Source: Branchiostoma floridae (taxonomy: Eukaryota; Chordata; Leptocardii; Amphioxiformes; Branchiostomatidae). Taken from it: a stretch of 64,000 nucleotides of DNA. The notes under the pieces are model-generated. The model made no database searches. It had not been told where the DNA came from and worked only from the letters and a program-made list of their open reading frames with translations. The translations under genes were made by a program, and so were the position numbers. The stretch spans positions 5,581,245 to 5,645,244 of the forward strand of contig NC_049989.1 of NCBI RefSeq assembly GCF_000003815.2, given 5' to 3'. Positions 27,501 through 39,500 of the stretch are shown here, piece after piece; the stretch's first letter is position 1, and every line of letters starts with the position of its first letter.

Positions 27501-30500
27501 CTGATTATTTTTCAAAGAGATGCAGAGAAAAATATCTAGTCTTTCCTTTCAACTGTTTCTAAGGTAACATGTAGGATGTTTTCCATCACACAGACCTGAC
27601 GTTCCAGTTCCTCTGCGAAGGCGTCCAAGTCCAGATCCTTCAGCCTCTCCGGAGTCTCCAGGATTTCCTCCAGCGCAGCGGCCGGGTTGGCGTCCTCCGC
27701 AGACTCGTCGTACTCCAGTGCGTCCACCGCCATCTTCCGCGCCCAGTCGTACGTCTCCGGGTGCACCCGGGAACCATCCAGCAGCTCGATGTACTGCTCA
27801 CTGTGGGGTAACAAAGAACAAAAAAAATGGAAAAAATCAAAAATAAAGCTGGAAAACCACTGGGGGTGTTTTCAGATCGCTCAAAATTTTATAGACTTTG
27901 AAACTTGTAAAATTTAGCATCAAAGACAGTTTATGAATGTTTTTATTGAAGACTGATTTTTGTAGAGTAATGGCTTACCAAAGACTCATGAAACATAATG
28001 TCACATAACTTGAGTAGGGGTATGCTTAACTAAAAGTAAGAGCCACAGTAAAGATGCACTGCACTACAAGCTGCTTAAAAGAGCAATATGCTTCATGTTG
28101 AATGAGGATGACAAAAGAAGAAGAACTTCAAGAAGAAGGATGTTTGGTCTTTATCAGATGATGTCAGAGCCAAGAGAAAGATACTAACACAGGAAGCCAA
28201 TAAAAACATTGCATGCAGTCTGGAGTCTGGGTGAAAAGAGATGTTTTACCTGTCTCCCAGTGATTTGGTGTCAATCTTGATGAAGCCTGCACAGTTCATG
28301 AAGACCTTGGGACCCATGTGGCACATCATCACCAACTGGTTCCTGTTCTCCAACCTGGCATTGTTCTGTTTCAACACCTTCAGAAACAATAACAGAAATT
28401 TGTTACTTTACTTTGTCACTTCTTCTTCTTTACATCCTGTTGGACAATCTGTTCTGATGGGCTCGACCATGGACTCTTACAGAGTTTGCCGCATGTTGTG
28501 CAGATGAAAGCTGTTGTTTTGGCATCTTTTGCCTTTTGTCTCTACACTACAGTAAGATTAGGTATCATGCAGTGCTCGAAATACTTTTTTCAGCCAGGTT
28601 GCCCAGGCGGCAACCCGAGTCAAAAGCCAGGTTGTGCCATCAACATTTCAGGTTGCCCCACTTCCAAGTTATTACTTTCTTCAAATCAGCTACTTATTCA
28701 TGATTTCATATGTAATTGTTTACGCTCTTTACTTACTTACAGTAAGATTCCAAGTAAAATAAGATATATACAACAGGCTCTGCTACTGAGGTATTGTTAA
28801 GTTAGGACTGACCTTCAGGATGTATGCAGCTTTCCTGGGCCCCAGACCACACACAAACTGTGCCAGAGTGGTGGTGTGGTTGTTGGCCACGCAGCGGTTA
28901 ATGTCCACCCCAACCTCGTTCACACGGTTGATGAACTCCAACTCCAGGGCATGGAGAAGATCCTCTCGACTCACTTGCTCCTGAGAGAGACACGGATAGA
29001 TGGTAAAATTTTGAATGTTTTCGAACACAGATACAGACTCCTTTCATGCAAATGAGGTACAAGCTGTGGTGACATTTGAGATTCAATATCGAGTATAGAA
29101 CCGACCTGGAGCGTGTGAAAGCGGAGACAGAGCAGGTCATCATTGTTGACGCAGAGCTGGGAGAACTCGATGAGTGGGTCCTGCATACGCCGTGCCAGTG
29201 ACAGGGCCTGACGCAGCAATGGTGGGTAGTCACGATGCTCCGCCTGTAAAACAGAAAAAAAGAAACTATATCTTCAAGCAAATCTCCTGACTTCACTTAA
29301 AGTATGAAAATACAATGAACAATTTAGCCATAACATAAAAGAATCTTTTACTTTCTTGTGTATCCCTTTTCTAATTTTCCTCCTGTATCAACCAAAAACA
29401 CACAAGAGAGCAACAATATAGCGTTACAGGCCAGCAAGTACTAAACTCAAGCAACACTGATATCAAAACTGAAGGAGACTAGATTTGATTTTTTTAAAAG
29501 CTCTAACCAGCTAAGGGGTGTTAACACATCAATGTTCAATGTATTATTATTTTGTATTTACAAATGTTGACAAAGAGAAAGCACAATTCATCTTCCACTG
29601 CCTTATAAAAAAGAAATCAAATCCAAAAAAGCTTAGACTGTATCCCGTAGTAGTAGTATTTTTATTAGAATAATTCCTTGTTTCACTCGTCATCAATGTT
29701 ATCTTGAGTAGTACAGTCTATACTAGTCTAAATACTATAATTACACATTGCAATTAGCCCTTGGGAGAGAATTTATAAATAAACTAATCATTCTAACAGA
29801 AGCTGAACCCTGCCTGACCTCAGCACGAGGAGAGTTCATGATGAAGCGGCTGAGCTCGTTGTCGAGCAGCTCCACAGCGATGGGAGCCAGCTGCTCCTCC
29901 TCCTCCAGCTCCTTCACACACAGCTTCACATCGTCAATCACTGACTGGGCATCCCTGGACAACCACAGGTATCATGTGTTAGGGATAATCTATTGAACAT
30001 TTTCTCTGCTGAAGTAAATTCAGCTTTATGACAGGTTATCCCTGTGGAGGTAAACCAATTCTTCCAGCTTCCAAAAACAGACAATTCATCATACTGATAT
30101 ATCACACAGTATAAAATAGTGTCAGATATAAATTCAAGAATGCAATAAATCAATAGGATTTGTACATGCAATGTATATATAGCACAGCTGTCAACACTTT
30201 TCAAGAAATTTGTCAGCAAATGTTGTCATATAGTCTTTAATTCTTGAGTGTCTTTTTACCTGTTCTCAGCTCCAATTACAATCACATGTGGCTTCTTGTT
30301 CAGAATAAGATTCTTGATGCTTTCCATGTCACTCAACTGGTAAAGAGAAAACAACATGTTAGAAAAACTTCCAAATCACCTCTGCTTAGGAAGTGACTCT
30401 TCACACAGTTTAACTGCCTCCATGCTGTCTGATTCTGTAACCAATACACATCTGGTGTCAACAGGCTACTTCAGTAGATAGAAGGTTCAAACACCCAAGA

Positions 30501-33500
30501 GAGCTGTTTCATGTACTATCTTCAGGAGTATGAGTTTTCTGTTCTATTCAAACTCTGTTAACTAGGAGAGAGAAAACTTCCTTCTTGCAGCTCAACACAA
30601 GTACGTTACCTTATTTTCTCTGTCCGCTTCTCTGTAGGCGTTTCTCCGCTTCATCAGATGAGCAAGTCTGAGGAAATCCACCACGTCCCCCTCACCATCT
30701 ATCACTGCAGCAAAGGATGCTGTGTCCCTGTGTGGGGGAATCAGACACTTTCATGCAAGCAACATTCCTAAAGAAAAAGTACTATTCAATTTGGCCTGCA
30801 AACTGTAAATGCAGAAACTTTTGCAGTGGTGAAATGCATGCAGTTTTTGCAGAGGCCACTTCACAGCGAACTTAAAACCACAGCAAACATTTTTCCATGG
30901 CAGTAAGAGACTACAGTACATGGTGCTACCGCAAACTTACAATGTAAAACCACCGCAAAAAGTCCTTTTTCCCACTACCGCAAACTTACATGCATTTACA
31001 GTATACAATTTGGTCTGCATATATCTTTAAAGTTGCAACTACTTATTGCTTTAAAGAATCCATGAAAATGTGTACAATATCATTGTAGTGAATGAAAGAA
31101 AACACTATGACAGGGAGGGGCCTCACCAGTCTGAGGAGTATGCCAGCCCCATGACTCGGAGCCCCTTGGAGGAGCCCATGCCCTCGATGTACTCATCTTC
31201 CTCCTCTATCTGCTGCTCAGGCTGGTAGGGAGCAACCTTCAGCCAGTTGTACAGCTTACGGCAGCATGACTGCAATAAGACGGAACAAGAAATCAAAGAT
31301 CAGAATATTTTGTTTTATTCATAATTTATTAATTTCTCACGAATTCTGTGCATTCTGTCTATGTGTTTTTCTGTCAGCCTGCGGGATAAACTTTGAACCT
31401 GGCCAAGCCAACTTTCCCATCCTGTTGAATCAATTTTGGACCCGGGCCAACCAACTTTCCCATCCTGACAGTCTCTGTTTACACCATCTTCTGTGTCACG
31501 TCCTGTCACTCTACAATATATAAAACTACGGACATTTAGACAACAAACACAAAGACCAAAGTATCTTCGTTTTGACAGAGGCAACACAGCCATCAGATTC
31601 AGAGATGACAGACTTCACCCCTTTGACATACTCCTTTACAGTGGAGTAAAACATGGTCTACAGAATAGCATCTAGGTACTTCTAATGTACATATCCCAGA
31701 GGTTTTGTCTCCTCACCTTAATGATACCGTCCTTCGACTCCTGTACCAGTTTGGACCTGAGTTCCTTCTCCATCTGTGGATAGAGGATGAACTTGAGCAT
31801 GCGCTCCAGCACCATGGTGCGCTGGGTGTTCCACTCCTGCACGAGGTGGCTGAACTCATCGCGGTAGTACAGCTGCTTGATCTCCTCAAAGTACGACTGG
31901 GTGCTGAAAGGAAAACAGCAAGAACATTCAAAAAGGTCTAATCAGCCATGAAAACTCTGGTCAATTGTTATTATCTTGTGGCTGGAACTAATCATCTATG
32001 TATCAATTAAACTAATAAACAGACTTTATTGACATGGCATTCAAGACTCCACGCTGGGTTCTTTTTCTGGTAAATTCTGAAATATTTTTAAATATCTTTG
32101 ATTTCATGATTTTTGCAGCCATTTCTTCACTGGTAATTCACCACGCAAATGAAAAGGTGCCAACATTTTCCTTCTAAGGCTTAGCCCTTAAAATGCCAAG
32201 CACAGATATATCCGGCACACATATAAATGCCCTCTGTGCCGCGCCCAGATATATCAGGGATAGCGTATTCCCCTGAATAGTGTAGCGCACAAACCCCGGA
32301 AGTTAGGGACTTTGGCCTTGTTCAGGGTTCTTTTTGGAAGTCAACGCGCAACCCTGGCACTGATAGCATTTTATAGGGCTGAAACTCTGGCAGTTTAAGG
32401 GTTAGATAAAGTTCTTCAGCATCTTTCCAAGTTTATAAAACTGATCAGAATCACAATGGTTTTCATGAGAAAAATACACTACACTTACGTCTCTCCATCT
32501 ATGGAGACGTGTGTCTTCAGGAGGCCTTCGTCTTCTGCAATCGACATCTTGAGAAACTGGTCTCCTGTCAGGTCCTTGACTGGCTTGTTCTTCAGGTACT
32601 TGAAGGTGTAACCGTAGTGCATCTCATCAATTTCCTGTTGGAACAAAGACATGGACAGCCTCAAATATTAGACTTATGGAACAGTAGTTATGAACCAGTA
32701 GATGCTAAATTTTGTACCTTGTACAATTGTTGTACAATGCGGTTATTATCATTTATTGTAAGCGGTTATCATCATTTATTGTAATCAATTTAAATGGTTG
32801 ACGAATACAGGTACAGACATCATTTGCCCCGCTCGCCTCCAACAGAACTTAGGAAACTAAAAAAAAAGACATTAGTGCAAATATTTGACAGACATGCAGC
32901 CACTCTGTCATTGGTTGAACTGCTAATAAGCAATATTCATGCCATCATTGTTTGAATTGAAGAGAGTAAGGATTGGTCTATTGAACAACAACACAATGAC
33001 TGGAAATAATATAAAGCCCACCTTGCGTCCTTTCTTGGTGGGCTTGGTGGAGACTTTGGCCCTCTCGAAGTACGTCTGTCGGACACACTGTCGGACAAGA
33101 GGTTCCCGTGACAACTGCATGGCAACCATGTGCCGCGCCCCTTGAAGGACTTTCTCCTCAGATGGGAATTGACTGAAAAATCATGATTGCAGACGTTAAC
33201 AGTACTATTCCAGCAGGGTGGTGCAGCAGGTACCGTAGCTTCTTTCTAGTGTAAAGGTAGGTAAAGGTAGTCTCACAGCCTTTTGAATGCCATAGGAGCA
33301 GTGGGATGTTATTCATTGTTTCTTGGGCACTGTACTGGGAGGAAAGACCCCAATCCTCTCCAAAGTCAGGTAGCCATGTTACACCTGAGTGGTGGGAGGA
33401 AAGTTGTGAGAAGTGTCTTTCCCAAGGCCACAAGATCAGTAGCATGTAGCTGAATCTGACCCCTGGTTTGGGACCAAACACCCTGCAGTCATGCCACATG

Positions 33501-36500
33501 ATCCCATCACCACCACACACACACACACACCTTCTAGTGTAGATTTATCACAAATGTTGCTCCTGCATGTATGCAAATAAAGTAATTCATAGCCAGTTAG
33601 ATTTTTTCAACAGTTTTAAGTAGCAGCACCTGTTGACGAACTCCTTGGAGAGATCGTTGGGCTCAGCTGGGTACTGGTCTGTCTCGTGACGCTGGTAGTT
33701 ATCCCGCAAATTCTCCCCAAACTGCTCCGGAGTCAGGCCAAACTTCTTAGCAAGGCCACCTAGAGGGAGTAAGCAGAGCTGCAATTATGGAAGGATCAAC
33801 CAGAGTGAAGAAAAAAATCTAGAGCTACAAAGAACTTTGACTAGATCTCTTCCAGTCTTAGTCATTCATAGTCATTTAGTTTTCCTGAAAACATACTGTT
33901 TTTGCTGGTGCATATTTTTCTTCCTCCTACAACTTACAAGAAAAGGAACTTAAGGAAAAGGCTTGGCTGTCTACCTGGGCTGTCTATAAAGTCAGGCTAC
34001 TCAGATACCCCCATTCATGGCTGCAATATTTTTCCCTTGCGCACACTACTTTGGGACGAGTCTAATGGTATTGTATTGTATCAAGTAGCTTGACACAAGG
34101 CTAGAAGGAAAACATTCTGCATTCTTGCAAAATGTTGCGTTCCTAGTTTTACTCTGATGTAGTTTTTGCTTCTTTACCTAGTCCTGCTGTTTCACAGATG
34201 GAGTACATGTCTCTTCTAGAAGCTTGTTTCAACTGTGCTGTATCTGCTTCCTCCTCTTCCTCTTCCTCCTCTTCTTCTTCCTCCTCCTCCTCCCCATCTC
34301 TCTCCTCCACTTCTACATCCTCCCCCTCCTCCCCTTCAGCTCGCTCCTTCTTTGGCTTCCTCTTCTTCTTTTTCTTCTTCTTCTTGGCAGCATTCTGCAT
34401 TCTGGGGATGTCCCGCCCATAGTACAGCAGAAAGTGCATATAGGCGTCCCTCAGTTCTTCCATGGTCTGGACTTCATTCAGTCTGAAACAGACAGTAAGA
34501 CAATGATAACTAAGACATCTCAGGGCTCAAAATACTGGGATTCTATGCACTTATGTGCACCCAAACTTGGAGCTGTGCACCTCATTTTTGACTGGGGGCC
34601 CAAGGGCAATATTTGTGCACAGTTACGTACTAACAGGTACTATTCTAGTAATGTAAAGCACATTCTTGACAGTGAAGTGTCCTTAGTTATATTACTTGTT
34701 AAATTTTGAAATTAGTTATAGAATCACAGATTCAACTTCTGAACAGATATAGTAACGTTTGCAATTAGGTTTTACTGACTTGTACTTTATCTTAAATTTT
34801 ATACCAGTTGTAACAGCGCACATATTCCCAAAAATGAACTTCAAGCCCTGTAAGTAACATCACCACTTAGCCCAATATTGGCTACCAGATATGACACATG
34901 AGGTAAAAGCTGAGTAACTGTTTTTGACAATTTCACATATAAAACATCAAAGTTGATTGTTACTTGTCCAGGTCTGTCTGTGTGAGCGGACGCATGTTCT
35001 CAGGCAGTGGTGCGTCCGGGTCGTTTGCTGCCACCTGTTCGTACTGGAACGTCTGCATCTTCTCAAACAGACGCGTCATGTTCCGCTTCCTGTTCCGCAG
35101 CTGTGTCCACTGGAACAGGGAAAGATGGGATTAGAGGAGAGAGCAAGGCTGTCTCCAGCTTTCAATGTTTTTCCGTCCCTCTCATTGTTTGGGAGTCAAT
35201 GTTTCTGATCTTCCTTGTAAAATCTGCCATTTTAAGCTTATGAAAACACATTTTAATCAATTTTATGTGCTGAAGTTCAGATTTCAGGGACGGATGCACT
35301 GAAATTTTTGTCCATTCTAACAAGTAAATTTCCTTCCCAGAATGTAGGGATGGGTTGTAGAGACAGCCCTGGGAAGGAGGAACAGGATGCAATTATTGGC
35401 CTTTCTCAGGAAAGGATTTTCTCTTTCAAACTTCTTATTCTTTTATATGAAGTAATCCATATCTTTCTTCCAGGTCTAGGTCCAATCAGATATCTAGAGA
35501 TTAGGACAATGCATAATTTCATTCCATATGAGAGCCGCTGGCACAAAACTGGCATGGGAGTCATATTGGGAAGCAAGCCATGGTTCATAGTCTATACTTG
35601 AGAGAAACAGTTGATACCTTTTCGTCCCACTGCCAAATCCTCCACAGATCGTTGATGTTCAGTTCTGGCTCCACATACTCCTTCCTGTAGAACGCTATGA
35701 ATGGCACCTGGAGAATAACAAGTATAATCACCACACAATAGTAATGTCATTTTTGCCTATGTTCCGAATAATCTAAACATATTTATGGTTATAGCTTTAA
35801 TAGCACACAGGATGTAGTAGCTTGAATGCATATTTTAGTCTAAAAACATTGATCAGACCATAATTATACATAGATATATAGGGATCCTAGCAGCAGTATA
35901 ATCAAACTATGGATAGTGAGTGTGAGTGAGTGAGATGTATAACTGCTGGTCTGTTGTCTGTATGTTAGCATGTATGAGACTGTATATGTATATGATGCGT
36001 GATTAAAGTACAGCCTTACCTCAAAATGCTGGTTTCTTATGAAGTTGAGTGCATCCCTGATCTTGCCCACAGTACTGGGTTCTTTCCTGCTGTACATGGA
36101 ACCATAACCACCTCCCTCCTCTGGCTTATCTGGAAACTCCTGCAGGAGAAACAATATTTCAGCTTTTCATCCACGTACCTTATGATGGCACACAAAGATC
36201 TAGAGGCTAGCAATACTGTTTTGAACCAAAAAGGAGCAACTTGGAATCCCAGTCAAGTCAACAGTCTAGATCTGAATGCTGCCAGTGGGGGCTACAATTT
36301 TGCTGTCAGTTATACGTAAGTGCTGACTCTCCATACGAGAGTCATACGAGAAAGAAGGCTGAGGTTTGGTGGTCACACATGGCGGAGTAAAGATGAGATC
36401 ATTAGTGACGTTCTACTGTGGACTCCCAAACATGGTCATGCAAGCAGAGGTAGACCACGCAAAACATATGTACATCAAATCTGTGATGATTCTGGCTGAT

Positions 36501-39500
36501 CGGCTGAAGTACTGCCCAAGGCTATGGAGGGTAGGGAAGGATGGAGGAAGAGAGTCATGTCCATCCGTGCAACCAGCACGCCCGGATGATGATGATGTTG
36601 ACTCTCCACAACATCTATGATGCAGATACAGAAATGGACTCGTCTGGCACTCAATCTTAGAAACATGATTGACATCTCACCTGCATGGAGATGGGGAGGG
36701 TCATGAAGGCATACTTGTAGATCCACTCTGCCTCCTCCATCAGCTCTGTCTCCTCAGCAGGTCGGACCGGGATCGTACGCAACTGGAACCTCTCCGGCAG
36801 GTCCGCTGTACGGATCTCATTGTCCTGATCAGTGAAGTGCTTCTGTTCCAACTCGCTAGGCTCATAGACCTGTATGTACACAATACAGGATAACATCGCT
36901 ATCAACATCAACACAGAGCATGGAACAAAATATGAAGCCAAAATGTATTACAACACTATAAGATAGCATGAAAGCAGAGTCAAAACTCCTTACATCAAAG
37001 ATGCTCCTCTTGGCAAGCTTCTTCTTGCCAGGTTTCTTCACTCTTTTCACCCCCTCCTCTCCTTCTTCTTCATACTGAAAAACAAAGACAGACATTCTTA
37101 AGTGTGTACAATGTTATAAAATGCACCAAACACAGAAACAAACATTTACTATCTGTGAATCAGTGTACTTTTGTGTCTTTTCAAGAAGATGCCATTCTCA
37201 CCTCATCATACAACTCCTCCTCCTCTCCCTCATACTCGTCTCCAAACTGCTCAAACTCTTCAAAGTCAAACTCAACTCCAAAGATATCCTGAGCCTCCTG
37301 AAGGGCCCTGTAGAATATAGAAAGTGCCTTCCTCTCAATACTTGAACAAGACTTTAACTACATAGTAAGCCATAGAAAATATTGAATTTACGAGAATTAA
37401 AGAGATAAAGGACGATGACTCACGCATCAGTGAACTTGCGTTTGCCCTTGGGTTTTCTGATGGGTTGGTTGTCATCATCCACAATGAAGTCATCAACTAA
37501 AAGTGGGAAAGATCGTAAGAAGAATGTAAGTAAAAATTGCCTTAATGTGAAGTTTGATTAGTTAGTGCAATACGGGGAATACCGTTGTTGACTAGAGTAT
37601 CATTTAAGGTCAGTATAAAACTGGACTTCAATGCATTTGACCGATGTCTCATCAAAGCAGGTTGAACCAAAGTTCATCAATTTTGCTGGAGGAGGTTAAA
37701 AGTAGCAAACCAGTATCAAACAAACTTACTTTCATCCTCTGACCCTGACTCCTCCTCCTGGAATGGAGTTTCCTCATGAGGGGGTAGGGGGCGATCCTTC
37801 ACACTCCCCTCCTAGGTAGTTGGAAGGACAAATTTTAAAGATTCGTCATCTGCATCAAAACTTTTACTTCTACTAGCTTTACTCTAACATCAGAGTTCTC
37901 ACCTGACTGTGGAATAATAGCACTGCAATGCTATACAAATTTCTGTCCTAGTTCCCAGATTATTTTCCTAAAATTCAAGAAAATTTGCGTAGGGAGTACG
38001 CATCTTCCTAGTAGTAGCACCATTATGCACTAAATTTCTGGCAGAACCATGTACATATAGAAATAACATCAGAACAAAAATTAACCGAAGAATTTTAAAC
38101 TGTTTCATCTGATTTTAATCAAATATATAATGCCAGTACTGCAATTGACACTTTTGATGTACAGTGATGTTTTCTTCACCTTTTATTTTAACTCTTTCAA
38201 CATTTCTTACCCCTTCAGAGCCCTCCTCAGCTCCTTCAAACAGCTCTTTCTCGATGGCCTCCCTGTCCTCTTCCTGTGCCTCTTCCTCCTGTACCTCTCG
38301 GTCGCTCTCTTCATCATCTGACAGGGCTTGCACACGTCGAAATCGTTTCTGCATGCCAAGAGTAAAAAAAAAGATGAAAAGTTGAAAAAGACAATCCTAC
38401 ACATCTGTTTAGCTGTTTTTTGCTTATACAAATGACGTAGTATATTTTCCATCTCACAAATAATATCCTAATCCCTTGCAGTTTGACAACAGTAATCAAA
38501 AGGTGAATCAGTTTACATTATCATCATGTCACATACACTACCAACAATGATTTCTTCTTACCCTTTTGACTTTGACACCCAGATTTTCTTCGATGAGATC
38601 ATAGTCCTCATCTTCCAGTCGGTCATCAATGCTTGCTGTGGACAAGCAAAATCAACAATAATGATCAATAAATGATATTTTTAAGAGAGAAATGTGCCCA
38701 GGGTCCATTTTTACAACATGCAGTGTTCTACCCTATGCAAGACTTGTAAAGGCCTTTCGATGGAAAATGTAGCAGTGTATAGGGTGTAGACTTTCAGACA
38801 GGTCAAATAACAAGATTTTGGTTCATTTTAAGCCTGTGGTAACAAAAAAATTAAAGTGTTCCTGAATTAATGTCATGAGGAATTGAGATGGCAGCATTGT
38901 TTTGAAATTTCCTGCCGTGTGTAAACTGTTGAAATTGGACTTTTCGGAACTTGACATAGCTAGAGTAAGTTTTAAAGACCTGGAATATTCAGAGAAATTG
39001 TGACACATCAACTTTGTCTATGTTTACATTAATTACAATACAGATTTTGATTGGTGGTAAGTGCCCTACATCTTCTTCTCCTCTTCTTCCCACCAATCTC
39101 TCCCTCAGAGTCTTCCCCTGCAGACGCCTCACTACCGGATCTTGAGCGAGATCGGGACCGCGACCGGGACCGAGGCCCAGGCTCCTCCTCTCCCTCCATC
39201 TCTTCTTCATCATCATCATCGTTAATCAGGTCCGACACGTTGTCTTCAATATCTGAAAGGCAGCAGACCAAAAATGAATGGTAATTGAGGATAGATAGAA
39301 AAGATTGTAGGAATTATGAAAATTGGGAAAAAGATTAACACCAACAACGTGTTTACTACACCTTTCATAATACCATAACAGTGTCCAAAACATAAAACAT
39401 GAAAAAAAAACCAACTTCAGACTCGAACAATCAATACCCGGCTCATCCTCTAGTACTACTAAGGGTGCAGCCAAGATAAATAAACATCTTTACAATAAGA

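Noticed and set aside
34198-34709. Poly-Ser and poly-Leu open frames on the plus strand
   Set aside because: Antisense frames of the Lys/Glu-rich SUPT6H exon 13.
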